A DNA stretch of 64,000 nucleotides from the NCBI RefSeq assembly GCF_000682695.1, contig NZ_AWFG01000052.1, positions 62,001-126,000 of the forward strand, in the 5' to 3' direction. The position numbers and the translations under genes are program-made. Under the pieces are notes generated by a model, which saw only the letters and a program-made list of their open reading frames with translations, was not told where the DNA came from and did not search any database. This document shows positions 9,391 to 18,360 of this stretch, one piece after another; position 1 is the first letter of the stretch, and each line of letters opens with the position of its first letter. Source of the DNA: Hyphomonas chukchiensis. Its GTDB lineage: Bacteria; Pseudomonadota; Alphaproteobacteria; Caulobacterales; Hyphomonadaceae.

Positions 9391-10545
9391 CTATTCAGCC
9401 GCCATGGGAACGTCCACAGTCGAGAGTTCGGTGTAGCGCTTCAGGTGGTGGTCGACGTTGCCGAACTCGGCATCGATCATGGTCAGACGCTTGAAGTAAT
9501 GGCCGACAGCCATCTCGTCCGTCATGCCCATGCCGCCGTGGATCTGGATCGCCTGCTGGCCGACAAAACGTCCGCCCTGGCCGATCCGCACCTTGGCCGC
9601 GGATGCCGCTTTCTTGCGGGTCACTTCATCTTCGTCGAGTTTCAGCGTGGCCATATAGGTCATCGAAACCGACTGTTCGTGCTCCATGAACATGTCGACC
9701 ATACGGTGCTGCAGCACCTGGAACTTGCCGATGGCCGTACCGAACTGTTTCCGGTTACGCGAGTACTCAACCGTCATGGCGTGCGCGACTTTCATCGCAC
9801 CGCAGGCTTCTGCGCAGAGGGCAGCAATTGCCTCGTCCGCAACCAGCTCCACAAGCGGCAAGCCATTGTCGACTTCGCCGATCACGGCATCTGCGCTGAC
9901 AGCCACGTTTTCGAAATAGACTTCCGACGCCCGGCGGCCATCGACCGTCGGATAATCACGCGTCGAAACGCCTTTGGCATCCTTGGCAACGACGAACACG
10001 GTCACACCCTTGGCATCGCGGCGATCGCCCGATGTGCGGGCTGTCACGACGAAATGCGTGGCCCATGGTGCGCCGATAACGACCGCTTTGTGACCGTTCA
10101 GGACGAAGCCCGAGCCATCTTTCTTTGCGGTGGTTTCGAGGTCGGCCAAGTTATAACGGCCGCGTGGCTCTGCATAAGCAAACGCAAAGATCGCCTCGCC
10201 CGACATGATGCCGCCGAGATACTCGGCCTTTTGCGCATCGTTGCCGCGCTTCAGGAAGCCGCCGCCGCACACAACGCTCGGCAGGTAGGGCTCGACCACG
10301 AGGCCTTTGCCGAATTCTTCCATGACAACCATGGCGTCGATCGGGCCGCCACCAAGGCCGCCGTCTTCTTCGCTGAAAGGCGCCATCAGCAGGCCGAGTT
10401 CGGCAAACTGGGCCCACATTTCCGGACGCCAGCCGTCCTTCGACGCCACGACCTTGCGGCGCGTGTCGAAGTCATACTGCTCCCGGATCAGCCTCGAGAG
10501 GCTGTCGCGGATCATGGTTTGCTCTTCGGTGAAATTGAAATCCAT
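9391..10545 (-). CDS. Acyl-CoA dehydrogenase, small-subunit type (PimD-like)
   Basis: The protein (384 residues) starts MDFNFTEEQTMIRDSLSRL and has the acyl-CoA dehydrogenase N-terminal, middle and C-terminal domains, including IQIHGGMGMTDE near 340. The C-terminal segment where the catalytic glutamate and the EGTxxIQR motif normally sit is replaced by AEFGNVDHHLKRY. This pattern resembles the small subunits of heteromeric enzymes such as pimeloyl-CoA dehydrogenase. It lies 26 bp downstream of a second, large-subunit-like gene, so an alpha/beta complex is likely. It would oxidise an acyl-CoA to the 2-enoyl-CoA with electron transfer to ETF. The substrate is unknown. Confidence 0.83.
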   Translation of the reverse strand: MDFNFTEEQTMIRDSLSRLIREQYDFDTRRKVVASKDGWRPEMWAQFAELGLLMAPFSEEDGGLGGGPIDAMVVMEEFGKGLVVEPYLPSVVCGGGFLKRGNDAQKAEYLGGIMSGEAIFAFAYAEPRGRYNLADLETTAKKDGSGFVLNGHKAVVIGAPWATHFVVTARTSGDRRDAKGVTVFVVAKDAKGVSTRDYPTVDGRRASEVYFENVAVSADAVIGEVDNGLPLVELVADEAIAALCAEACGAMKVAHAMTVEYSRNRKQFGTAIGKFQVLQHRMVDMFMEHEQSVSMTYMATLKLDEDEVTRKKAASAAKVRIGQGGRFVGQQAIQIHGGMGMTDEMAVGHYFKRLTMIDAEFGNVDHHLKRYTELSTVDVPMAAE

Positions 10546-10571
10546 AAAGTTTTCTCCCTGCCCCGTGTGCC

Positions 10572-11768
10572 TTAAAGGCCCAGGATCATTTTGCTGATGA
10601 TGCCGCGCTGAATTTCGTTCGATCCGCCATAGATCGACGTCTTGCGCATGTTGAAATACGTCTCTGCCACGAAGTGCGAGTGGTCAGGGCCAACGCCCAG
10701 CTCATTCGAACCATCGGACTCCATGCCAGCCGTGTAAGGCTCGGCATAATTGCCCACCGCTTCAAGTGTGAGCTCGGTCAGGCGCTGCTGGATCTCCGTG
10801 CCCTTGATCTTGAGGATCGAGCTTTCAGGACCAGGACCCTTGCCGGCCGATTCTGCAGCAAGTGTGCGCAGTTCGGTGAATTCCAGCGCCGTCAGGTCGA
10901 TCTCGAGCTGGCTGATCTTGCGGGCAAATTCATTCGTCTGAATCAGCGGTTCGCCATCAACAAGCTCGGTGCTTGCAATCGCGCGCAGCTTCTCGACGCC
11001 GCGCTTCGAACGGGCAACGCCTGCAATGCCGGAACGCTCGTGAGCGAGCAGGAACTTGGCGCATGTCCAGCCTTCGTTTTCCTTGCCGACAAGATTTTCG
11101 ACAGGCACGCGAACGTCCGTCAGCCAGACTTCGTTTACTTCGTGGCCGCCATCGAGCAGCTTGATCGGGCGCACTTCAACGCCTGGCGTTTTCATGTCGA
11201 CGAGGATGAAGCTGATACCTTCCTGTGGCTTCGCAGCCGTCGGGTCGGTACGGCAGAGGAAGAAGCCCCAGTCAGCGAACTGGGCCAGAGTTGTCCAGGT
11301 CTTCTGGCCGTTGATGACCCATTCGTCGCCGTCGCGGACAGCCGTGGTTTTCACGCTGGCAAGGTCAGACCCCGCACCCGGCTCGGAATAGCCCTGACAC
11401 CACCACACATCACCAGAGAGGATTCCCGGCAAGTGCTTTTGCTTCTGCTCTTCCGTTCCGAATGTGTAGATAACCGGCGCCACCATCGCCATGCCGAACG
11501 GAAGCGGCATGATGGCGTCAACGCGTGCATTCTCTTCAGACCAGATGTAGCGCTGCGTCGAGGTCCAGCCGGTGCCGCCATATTTCTTCGGCCATGCGGC
11601 TGCAGACCAGCCCTTCTTGCCGAGAATCTTGTGCCAGGCGAGAAATTGCTCGCGGGTCAGGTCTTCGCGCGTGCCGACGCCTGCGAGTTCCTTGGGATAA
11701 TTTTCGGCGATGAAGGCGCGGACTTCATCGCGAAAGGCGATTTCCTCGGGGGAAAATTCAAGGTTCAT
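10572..11768 (-). CDS. Acyl-CoA dehydrogenase, large-subunit type (PimC-like)
   Basis: The protein (398 residues) begins MNLEFSPEEIAFRDEVRAF and contains GYSEPGAGSDLASV (flavin and substrate loop), INGQKTWTT and a C-terminal KTSIYGGSNEIQRGIISK. The position corresponding to the YEG glutamate of medium-chain enzymes is glycine (YGG), so the base, if present, must lie elsewhere. A GGAGGAG ribosome site sits ten bases before the ATG. It is the first gene of the pair with the small-subunit gene. A tandem ACGTAA repeat lies about 90 bp upstream. Substrate is not predictable; dicarboxylyl-, branched- or ring-derived acyl-CoA are all possible. Confidence 0.85.
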   Translation of the reverse strand: MNLEFSPEEIAFRDEVRAFIAENYPKELAGVGTREDLTREQFLAWHKILGKKGWSAAAWPKKYGGTGWTSTQRYIWSEENARVDAIMPLPFGMAMVAPVIYTFGTEEQKQKHLPGILSGDVWWCQGYSEPGAGSDLASVKTTAVRDGDEWVINGQKTWTTLAQFADWGFFLCRTDPTAAKPQEGISFILVDMKTPGVEVRPIKLLDGGHEVNEVWLTDVRVPVENLVGKENEGWTCAKFLLAHERSGIAGVARSKRGVEKLRAIASTELVDGEPLIQTNEFARKISQLEIDLTALEFTELRTLAAESAGKGPGPESSILKIKGTEIQQRLTELTLEAVGNYAEPYTAGMESDGSNELGVGPDHSHFVAETYFNMRKTSIYGGSNEIQRGIISKMILGL

Positions 11769-11848
11769 GGGTGGACGACTCCTCCGGACAATTTTTGAGT
11801 GGGGTGACTTGAACCCTCTATGTCAGTCAAATGTGGCCCGTGGCAAGG

Positions 11849-11870
11849 TTACGCGCACGTAAACGTAAAC
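11849..11870. promoter_or_regulatory. Tandem ACGTAA repeat, candidate operator for the acyl-CoA dehydrogenase pair
   Basis: The plus strand has ACGTAA twice in tandem (11857-11868), ending in AC. The upstream GTTACGCGCACGTAAAC (11848-11864) forms an imperfect inverted repeat with it. It lies upstream of the dehydrogenase start at 11768. MerR- and TetR-family regulators of acyl-CoA catabolism use palindromes of this kind; assignment to a regulator is inference. Confidence 0.3.
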
Positions 11871-11916
11871 TTTGCCGCAGCTTTTCGCTGCATTTTCGCA
11901 AACTAACCATGCAAAA

Positions 11917-12918
11917 TTAGGAGGCGGCGGGTTCCGCAATGAACGGCGCACAGGCCGTTTTGAGAAGGCCGATGGCCGACGCTGAGCCGAGTCCGCCGCC
12001 CGTCTGGAACTCCAGCTGCATTAGCGGGCGCAGGCCAAGGCGCTCAAGCGCCGCCTCATGCGCGGGGCGTTGCGTGCTATGAGAGGCCATACAATGACTA
12101 ATGGCGGTCGGGTCGATGGCATGCACCACACCTGCCGCAATCGTCGTCGCGAAGCCGTCCAGCACGACGGGCACGCCTTCGTGCCGCGCCGCGATAATGG
12201 CGCCCACGCAGGCCGCAAGCTCGCGGCCGCCAAGGCACCGCAAAGCCTCCAGCGGGTCTGACAGGTGCCCCCGGTGCAGGGTCAGGGCGCGACTCACAAG
12301 CTCACTCCGGCGTTTGGAAATGGCTGGCGGTGTATGGTTGCTGGGCCGCACCCAGTAATCCGGCGAACCGCCATAAAGCGCGCAGGCGACAGCCGCCGCC
12401 GCAGTCCCGACACCCGCACCAGACACGGCAAGCGCCAGCAGGTCCGGCTTGTCCTCGATGGCCTCAAAGCCAAAGGCGATGGTTGCGGCGCATTCGCGCT
12501 CAGACATGGCTGCCGTCTCGGCAATGCTCGGCGTGGGGCGGTCCAGCGCCAGCTCGAACACCCGGATATTGGCGCCAGCCTGGGTCGCGATGGCCGATAG
12601 CGGGGCCTTGCCCTCGCGCAGCGCATCAACATGCGCGCGGGTATCGACATCGCTCGACAGCGACACGCCCTCGTCCACAAGTCCGTGTGAACCGGCAAAG
12701 ATCGCCAGAACAGGTTGCTCGATGCGCGGCGGGTAGCGACGCTGCCAGTTGGCCAGCCATTCAGCCGCTTCACCCAGGCGACCGAAATCGCCCTCGCGCC
12801 CCATGGTCAGCAGCGCCTCGCGCACTTTCCTGCCCGGCTCGGTATCAAGCGGAATCCGCTTCAGAACGAGCGCACGAACATCATCAAGCGGCGCCGAGGA
12901 ATTGGCAGGGTCAGTCAC
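11917..12918 (-). CDS. CobT-family protein (nicotinate-nucleotide:DMB phosphoribosyltransferase homologue), divergent
   Basis: The overall CobT fold is recognisable: VLAIFAGSHGLVDEGVS, HLSDPLEALRCLGGRELAA, VLDGFATTIAA and the C-terminal HSTQRPAHEAALERLGLRPL. The family activates the lower base of cobalamin by forming alpha-ribazole phosphate. By eye, two catalytic segments differ: the usual EMGIGNTT reads SGAGVGTA, and the usual GEGTG near the C-terminus reads QTGGG. Both glutamates held to be catalytic in Salmonella CobT therefore appear absent. I choose GTG 12918, with GGGAG ten bases upstream, over a TTG at 12945. No cobalamin riboswitch is visible. It may be a diverged or differently acting member. 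It lies upstream of the acyl-CoA dehydrogenases on the same strand. Confidence 0.72.
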   Translation of the reverse strand: MTDPANSSAPLDDVRALVLKRIPLDTEPGRKVREALLTMGREGDFGRLGEAAEWLANWQRRYPPRIEQPVLAIFAGSHGLVDEGVSLSSDVDTRAHVDALREGKAPLSAIATQAGANIRVFELALDRPTPSIAETAAMSERECAATIAFGFEAIEDKPDLLALAVSGAGVGTAAAAVACALYGGSPDYWVRPSNHTPPAISKRRSELVSRALTLHRGHLSDPLEALRCLGGRELAACVGAIIAARHEGVPVVLDGFATTIAAGVVHAIDPTAISHCMASHSTQRPAHEAALERLGLRPLMQLEFQTGGGLGSASAIGLLKTACAPFIAEPAAS

Positions 12919-13056
12919 GTCAGTAAGTCTCCCGGTCCCGCGCAAATGGGGACAGTGCGAATCTATCAGAGAAAACGGCTATTGCACGACAAGGATTTGT
13001 TACCTTGAAGCATGGCATACTTGCCCATTCTGCTCCATGAATTACGCTGTATATTG

Positions 13057-13251
13057 ATGACCGACCAACCAATAAAGACCCCATGTATCAAAGTCTGCGC
13101 AATCGACGCCTCAACAGGGTGGTGTCTCGGTTGCGGGCGCACCCTGCCCGAGATTGGCGGATGGATGGCCATGGGCGGCATTTCGCGCGATCTGGTGATG
13201 GAGTCGCTGCCGGAGCGCATCTCGAAACTCCAGGCGATGGGAAAGCGCTGA
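13057..13251 (+). CDS. DUF1289 domain protein
   Basis: This small protein (64 residues) carries the DUF1289 cysteine pattern TPCIKVCAIDASTGWCLGCGRT near its N-terminus, i.e. C-x3-C-x8-C-x2-C, followed by the conserved tryptophan and a helical tail. The cysteines suggest a metal or iron-sulfur site; the function of the family is unknown. The ATG at 13057 is directly followed by the conserved region, so I do not use the longer frame from 13012. The retropepsin gene begins only two bases after its stop, indicating translational coupling. Confidence 0.78.
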   Translation: MTDQPIKTPCIKVCAIDASTGWCLGCGRTLPEIGGWMAMGGISRDLVMESLPERISKLQAMGKR

Positions 13252-13253
13252 GC

Positions 13254-13784
13254 GTGCGCGGCTGGGTCGCCAACATGGTCTCGATGGTCGCCGCAGCCGC
13301 CATGATTGCGGCCGGGGTCGTTATTTTCATCGTGCCAAAGCTGCAGGAAAAGCACGACGCCTCTGAAATGCCGGTCGTCGCCAGCGCCGTCGTCTCGGCT
13401 CCGCGGGCAGCCTTTGACAATGCCGCCATTATCGACCGCGAGCGCGACGGCCACTATTGGACCCGCGCCGATGTCGACGGCACAGCCGTCAAATTCATGG
13501 TCGACACCGGCGCGAGCACGGTGGCCATCACCTTCCGGGATGCCCAGCGCATCGGCCTGAAACCGGAAGAGCTTGACTTCAAATGGGAAATTCGCACCGC
13601 GGGCGGCGTTGTCCACGGTGCAGCGGTCACGCTGGAAAAAATCAGCATCGGTCGGGTCGAGGTCGACAATGTCGAAGCCATGGTCCTGCGCGAGGGGCTC
13701 GATCAGTCGCTGCTCGGCATGACCTTCCTCGGCGAGCTCTACTCCTACGAGTTCCGCAAGAGCCAGCTTGTCATACGCCAGTGA
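13254..13784 (+). CDS. Membrane-anchored retropepsin-like aspartic protease (TIGR02281-like)
   Basis: The protein (176 residues) has an N-terminal membrane anchor (MVSMVAAAAMIAAGVVIFIV) and then a single retropepsin-type domain. Its active-site motif VDTGASTVAIT gives DTGAS near residue 83, and the C-terminal LLGMTFLGELYSYEF is typical of the family. Such proteins work as dimers, here probably facing the periplasm. I start it at GTG 13254, two bases after the DUF1289 stop; upstream sequence in this frame overlaps the DUF1289 gene and is not protein-like. Its last 14 bases overlap the 3' end of the convergent pyruvate kinase gene. Substrates are unknown. Confidence 0.8.
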   Translation: MRGWVANMVSMVAAAAMIAAGVVIFIVPKLQEKHDASEMPVVASAVVSAPRAAFDNAAIIDRERDGHYWTRADVDGTAVKFMVDTGASTVAITFRDAQRIGLKPEELDFKWEIRTAGGVVHGAAVTLEKISIGRVEVDNVEAMVLREGLDQSLLGMTFLGELYSYEFRKSQLVIRQ

Positions 13785-15195
13785 CGGGCTTGCCATCCTT
13801 GCCGACACCAATACCGATTTCCCAGGCAAACCGCCCGTCCTCACCGGCCCAGCGGGCATAGGCCACGCGGCCCTCAAGGCCCGCCGCATTCATAAGGTCA
13901 CGATACCAGTGCGCCTCGCCGGCGTTCAGCTTCTGCGGATGCACACCCCACAGCAGGCAGGCCTGCCGCAAGCGCTGGTCATCGAGCGACCCATAGAGAA
14001 TCGGTGCCGCGCCTCGAACGCGGGAGAATCGGGCCAGCCGGTCAAAGGCGCCCGTTCGCAGCGCCAGCGCCGACGCGCCTTCGGCTTCCGCCATTGCCTG
14101 TGCTGTGCGGGCGACAACATCGACCGCACTCTCATCCTCGCAATCCCCATCGAACTGCTCGATCGACCGGCGATAGTCCTCGGCATTCTCCGTCGCGCGG
14201 ATAATCCGGGACATGATCGCAACCGCCGTGGCCGGGTGGCGGCCCACGGCTGTCTCCGCTGACAACATCACGGCGTCGGCGCCCTGATAGATCGCCGTCG
14301 CCACGTCGCTGGCCTCGGCCCGTGTCGGCGCCGCATTCTCGATCATGGATTCCAGCATCTGCGTCGCCACGATCACCGGACGCCCCGCCGCCCGCGCCGC
14401 CCGCACAATGCGCCGCTGAATGACGGGCACTTCCTCCGGCGCAAACTCCACGCCCAAATCGCCCCGCGCCACCATGACGGCATCCGCAGCCTCGACAATC
14501 GCCAGCAGATTCGTGATCGCCGCCGGCTTTTCGAGTTTCGCCACCAGGGGCGCCCGTCCCGCAATGATGGCTTTCGCCTCCATCACGTCCTCAACCGTCT
14601 GCACGAACGAGAGCGCGACGAGATCCACGCCGATTTCCAGCGCAAAGGCAAGATCGCGGCGATCCTTGTCCGTCAGCGCCTGCACCGGCAGCGCCTTGCC
14701 ACGGACTGTAAAGCCCTTCTTGTCGCCCAGCTTCCCTGGCACTTCAGCCCGTACGCGCGGCTTGTCACCAGCCTGCGTCACCGTCAGGATCAGCTTGCCG
14801 TCATCGACGAGAATGGTGTCGCCCTCTTCCAGCATCGCCACGATCTCGACATGCGGCACCGGGATCGTATCGTCCCGGTCGGTGCTCTCCGCAGCGATCA
14901 GGTCATATTCCGTCCGGAAGCCCAGCCGCATCGTCCCGCCGGGAAAGCTGCCGACACGTACCTTGGGGCCCTGCATGTCGGCCAGTACAGCGAGCGGCTG
15001 GCCCGTGGCTGCCTCTGCCGCCCGTACCGCTTCAAGCGCCTCGAGATGCGCCTCATGTGCGCCATGACTGAAATTCAGCCGGAAGACATCGACGCCGGCT
15101 TCCGCCAGCGCGCGGATTTCCTTGCGCGAGAGACTGCCCGGCCCGAGTGTGGCAACAATCTTGGCATTCTCACCGCGTAGTCGGTTCTGGCCCAT
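13771..15195 (-). CDS. pyk: Pyruvate kinase
   Basis: The protein (474 residues) has all pyruvate kinase hallmarks: KIVATLGPGS at the N-terminus, VFRLNFSHG, the active-site region LVAKLEKPAAITN with the catalytic lysine, VARGDLGVE (metal and phosphate binding) and TQMLESM...PTRAEASDVA. It converts phosphoenolpyruvate and ADP to pyruvate and ATP in the cytoplasm. A GGGGAG ribosome site precedes the ATG. It lies 91 bp downstream of the metH C-terminal gene on the same strand and may be read through from that operon. The C-terminal 14 bases overlap the convergent protease gene. Confidence 0.95.
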   Translation of the reverse strand: MGQNRLRGENAKIVATLGPGSLSRKEIRALAEAGVDVFRLNFSHGAHEAHLEALEAVRAAEAATGQPLAVLADMQGPKVRVGSFPGGTMRLGFRTEYDLIAAESTDRDDTIPVPHVEIVAMLEEGDTILVDDGKLILTVTQAGDKPRVRAEVPGKLGDKKGFTVRGKALPVQALTDKDRRDLAFALEIGVDLVALSFVQTVEDVMEAKAIIAGRAPLVAKLEKPAAITNLLAIVEAADAVMVARGDLGVEFAPEEVPVIQRRIVRAARAAGRPVIVATQMLESMIENAAPTRAEASDVATAIYQGADAVMLSAETAVGRHPATAVAIMSRIIRATENAEDYRRSIEQFDGDCEDESAVDVVARTAQAMAEAEGASALALRTGAFDRLARFSRVRGAAPILYGSLDDQRLRQACLLWGVHPQKLNAGEAHWYRDLMNAAGLEGRVAYARWAGEDGRFAWEIGIGVGKDGKPVTGV

Positions 15196-15286
15196 TCTTC
15201 ATCTCCCCTGCCGCACGGTGCGCTGATTACGTCATATGCGACTCGTGGCTGGTCCACCAGTAGCGATGATAGCGCAAACATTTATG

Positions 15287-17935
15287 TCAGGCGACACCAT
15301 CTGCCAGAACGGCCAGCGGATCGTAATTGAGAATGGGCGCAAGCCAGCGCTCCGCCGTCCGCATGTCCCAGCCCTTGCGGCGCGCATAGTCCTCGACCTG
15401 GTCCCGCTCGATGCGGCCGACAGCAAAGTAGACGCTTTCGGGATGGGCAAAATACATGCCCGACACGCTCGATGCAGGCGTCATGGCGAAGCTGGATGTC
15501 AGCGAGACGCCAATCTGGTTTTCGGTATCCAGCAGCTTGAACAGCGTCGCCTTTTCCGTGTGCTCCGGCTGGCTCGGATAACCGGGCGCCGGGCGGATAC
15601 CGCGGTACTTCTCTTCGATCAGGTCCTGCGGGTTCAGGCCCTCATCCGGCGCATAGGCCCACAGCTCCTTGCGGACACGCTCGTGCATATACTCGGCCAT
15701 GGCCTCGGCAAAGCGGTCAGCGAGTGCCTTCACCATGATCGAGGAATAATCGTCACCCTTTTCCGCAAAGTCCGCCGCGATGGCTTCAACCTGCGGACCA
15801 GCCGTGACACAGAAGCCGCCAATCCAGTCCTCGCCTTCAGGGGCGACAAAGTCCGAGAGCGCGAAGTTCGCCCGCGTGTTGTCCTTCACCATCTGCTGGC
15901 GCAGCGTGTGGAACACGTCGCCTGTTTCGAGACGGATATCGTCAACGTCGCCATTTGCTTTCCAGAACCCGACAACCGCCTTCGGCTGGAACCACGCTTC
16001 GCCAACAAGGCGCTGCATCATCGCCTCGGTATCCCGCCACAAGCCGCTCGCCGCCTCACCGACCACCTTGTCCGTCAGGATCGCCGGATACTTGCCCGCC
16101 AGATCCCAGGCCGAAAAGTAAGGCGTCCAGTCGATGTAGCGCGCCAGCGTGGCCAGATCGATGTCGTCAAACGTCCTCACGCCGGAATAGGTCGGCACCG
16201 GGCGCTCATAGGCATCCCAGTCGATTTTCATGGCGGCTGCACGCGCCTCGGCCAGCGGCAGGCGCGGCTTGGGCGGGCCATCCTTGCGGGCGTCCCGCAT
16301 GCGCTGGTAGCGCGCCTTGGTCTGCGCCAGGAAACCGGGCTTGTCCGTCTCGCTCAGCAATGTGCTCACCACACCCACGGCCCGGCTCGCATCGGACACA
16401 TGGATGACGGGGGCGCACTGGATCGCCGGCTCGACCTTCACCGCCGTGTGGGCCGGGCTCGTCGTCGCCCCGCCGATCATCAGCGGTTGCGTCATGCCGC
16501 GCCGCTGCATCTCGGAAGCCACATAGACCATCTCGTCCAGGCTTGGCGTAATCAGGCCCGACAGGCCGATGATATCAACGTTCTGCTCAATGGCCGTGTC
16601 GAGAATTTTCTCAGCCGCAACCATCACGCCCAGGTCGATAATCTCGTATCCGTTACAGGCCAGCACAACGCCTACAATATTCTTGCCAATGTCGTGCACA
16701 TCGCCCTTCACGGTCGCCATCAGCACCTTGCCATTGGACACATCGACCGTCCCGAGACGGATCTTTTCTTCCTCGAGATAGGGCTCGAGATAGGCCACAG
16801 CCGCCTTCATCACGCGGGCCGATTTCACCACCTGCGGCAGGAACATCTTGCCGGATCCGAACAGGTCACCGACCACGTTCATGCCGTCCATCAATGGCCC
16901 TTCGATCACATGCAGTGGGCGCTCGAAAGACTGGCGCGCCTCTTCGGTGTCCACCTCGATGAACTCCGTGATGCCGTGGACAAGGCTATGCTCCAGACGC
17001 TTGGCTACAGGTGCCTCACGCCAACGCGTGTCCTTCTCCTGAACCTTGCCCTTCTGGCCGCGATATGTCTCGGCAATGTCGACAAGGCGTTCTGTCGCTT
17101 CAGGGTTCCGGTTGAGGATCACGTCCTCGACGGCGTCGCGCAGCGCAGGCTCGATATCGTCATAGATGTCCAGCTGGCCGGCATTGACGATGCCCATGTC
17201 CATGCCCGCGGGGATCGCATAATACAGGAACACCGAGTGCATCGCCCGGCGTACCGGCTCATTGCCCCGAAAGCTGAACGACACGTTCGAAAGCCCGCCC
17301 GAGATATGACAACCGGGGCACGTCTCGCGGATCACCTTGGCAGCCTCGATAAAGTCCACCGCGTAATTGTTGTGCTCCTCGATCCCCGTCGCCACCGCGA
17401 AAATGTTCGGATCAAAGATGATGTCTTCAGCCGGGAAGCCGACCTCTTCGGTCAGTATCTTGTAGGCCCGCTGGCAAATCTCGATCTTGCGCGCCGCCGT
17501 ATCGGCCTGCCCGTCTTCATCGAAGGCCATCACAACCACGGCCGCTCCATAGGCGAGACACGCCCTGGCATGCTTGCGGAAAATCTCCTCGCCCTCTTTC
17601 ATCGAGATCGAGTTGACGACCGCCTTGCCCTGCACGCATTTCAGGCCGGCCTCGATCACTTCCCATTTCGAGCTGTCGATCATCACCGGTACGCGCGCAA
17701 TGTCCGGTTCGGCGGCGATCAGGTTCAGGAACGTCCGCATGGCCTCGGCGCCGTCGAGCATGCCCTCGTCCATGTTCACGTCGATGATCTGCGCGCCATT
17801 CTCGACCTGGTTGCGCGCCACTTCCACTGCGTCGGCGTAGCGCCCCTCGGTGATCATCTTCCGGAACACGGCAGAGCCGGTCACGTTCGTGCGTTCGCCG
17901 ATATTGATAAAGCGGGTGGAGGCAGATGAAGTCAT
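15287..17935 (-). CDS. metH: Methionine synthase, C-terminal part (pterin-, cobalamin- and activation domains)
   Basis: The protein (882 residues) matches E. coli MetH without its N-terminal homocysteine domain. The pterin-binding domain begins [11 protein letters not shown] at residue 11. The cobalamin domain follows with [13 protein letters not shown], placing the lower-ligand histidine at residue 414. The activation domain has the AdoMet-binding [16 protein letters not shown] near 780. It transfers the methyl group from methyltetrahydrofolate through cobalamin to homocysteine bound by its partner, encoded at 18357-19424. Its start overlaps the stop of the intervening cyclotransferase-like gene by four bases. 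All key domains look intact. Confidence 0.95.
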   Translation of the reverse strand: MTSSASTRFINIGERTNVTGSAVFRKMITEGRYADAVEVARNQVENGAQIIDVNMDEGMLDGAEAMRTFLNLIAAEPDIARVPVMIDSSKWEVIEAGLKCVQGKAVVNSISMKEGEEIFRKHARACLAYGAAVVVMAFDEDGQADTAARKIEICQRAYKILTEEVGFPAEDIIFDPNIFAVATGIEEHNNYAVDFIEAAKVIRETCPGCHISGGLSNVSFSFRGNEPVRRAMHSVFLYYAIPAGMDMGIVNAGQLDIYDDIEPALRDAVEDVILNRNPEATERLVDIAETYRGQKGKVQEKDTRWREAPVAKRLEHSLVHGITEFIEVDTEEARQSFERPLHVIEGPLMDGMNVVGDLFGSGKMFLPQVVKSARVMKAAVAYLEPYLEEEKIRLGTVDVSNGKVLMATVKGDVHDIGKNIVGVVLACNGYEIIDLGVMVAAEKILDTAIEQNVDIIGLSGLITPSLDEMVYVASEMQRRGMTQPLMIGGATTSPAHTAVKVEPAIQCAPVIHVSDASRAVGVVSTLLSETDKPGFLAQTKARYQRMRDARKDGPPKPRLPLAEARAAAMKIDWDAYERPVPTYSGVRTFDDIDLATLARYIDWTPYFSAWDLAGKYPAILTDKVVGEAASGLWRDTEAMMQRLVGEAWFQPKAVVGFWKANGDVDDIRLETGDVFHTLRQQMVKDNTRANFALSDFVAPEGEDWIGGFCVTAGPQVEAIAADFAEKGDDYSSIMVKALADRFAEAMAEYMHERVRKELWAYAPDEGLNPQDLIEEKYRGIRPAPGYPSQPEHTEKATLFKLLDTENQIGVSLTSSFAMTPASSVSGMYFAHPESVYFAVGRIERDQVEDYARRKGWDMRTAERWLAPILNYDPLAVLADGVA

Positions 17936-18360
17936 TTGCGGGTGCGTCCCCTGTCGAGCGGCCAGTTGCCGTCCGGAATGTCAGTGAAGCCCTCTGCGGG
18001 CTGATTGTACCAGTAGATCCAGGCCTGCTCGCCGGTCGGCGCGCCCTGGTCATCCAGCAGCGGAATTTTCTGTCTTGTATAGAGCGACGTATCCGGGTCG
18101 TCCGTGACGTCCTCGAATGCATCCATCGCACCGATGATTGAAATATCGTCCAGCGCGTAGCGCACGCCATGGCAAAGCTGCTCGCCGTCCACCACGCCCG
18201 GAAAGCCGCCAAGATCCAGCAACCTTCCGCGAAACCGGCAGGCGCCGAGAAACTTGCCCGACGCTTCCAGCGGCAGGTCTGACGGCATGCCCGCAGCGCC
18301 CTGCTTCAGCAGGCCATAGAACACGAACAGGTCGCCTTTTTTGACCGTTCCGCCCGTCAT
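17932..18360 (-). CDS. Gamma-glutamylcyclotransferase-like (AIG2/GGCT) protein between the metH halves
   Basis: The protein (142 residues) has the GGCT-fold signature [11 protein letters not shown] at the N-terminus, where the usual motif is YGSL or [18 protein letters not shown] carries the candidate catalytic glutamate of the fold, and [11 protein letters not shown] plus AWIYWYNQ are later strands. Family members cleave gamma-glutamyl compounds to 5-oxoproline, or act as amine cyclotransferases. It overlaps both metH half genes by four bases (ATGA), so it is made in step with them. A link to glutathione or gamma-glutamyl peptide turnover feeding the sulfur cycle is conceivable, but the substrate is unknown. 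Confidence 0.72.
   Translation of the reverse strand: MTGGTVKKGDLFVFYGLLKQGAAGMPSDLPLEASGKFLGACRFRGRLLDLGGFPGVVDGEQLCHGVRYALDDISIIGAMDAFEDVTDDPDTSLYTRQKIPLLDDQGAPTGEQAWIYWYNQPAEGFTDIPDGNWPLDRGRTRK

Noticed and set aside
12919-13056. Cobalamin riboswitch upstream of the CobT homologue
   Set aside because: The gap is short and lacks a B12-box-like segment. The same holds upstream of the metH operon, where a palindromic operator is found instead.
15236-17929. An 897-codon open frame on the plus strand opposite the metH C-terminal gene
   Set aside because: It mirrors metH codon for codon, has His/Arg-rich composition without domains and no ribosome site. Long antisense frames are expected in GC-rich genes.
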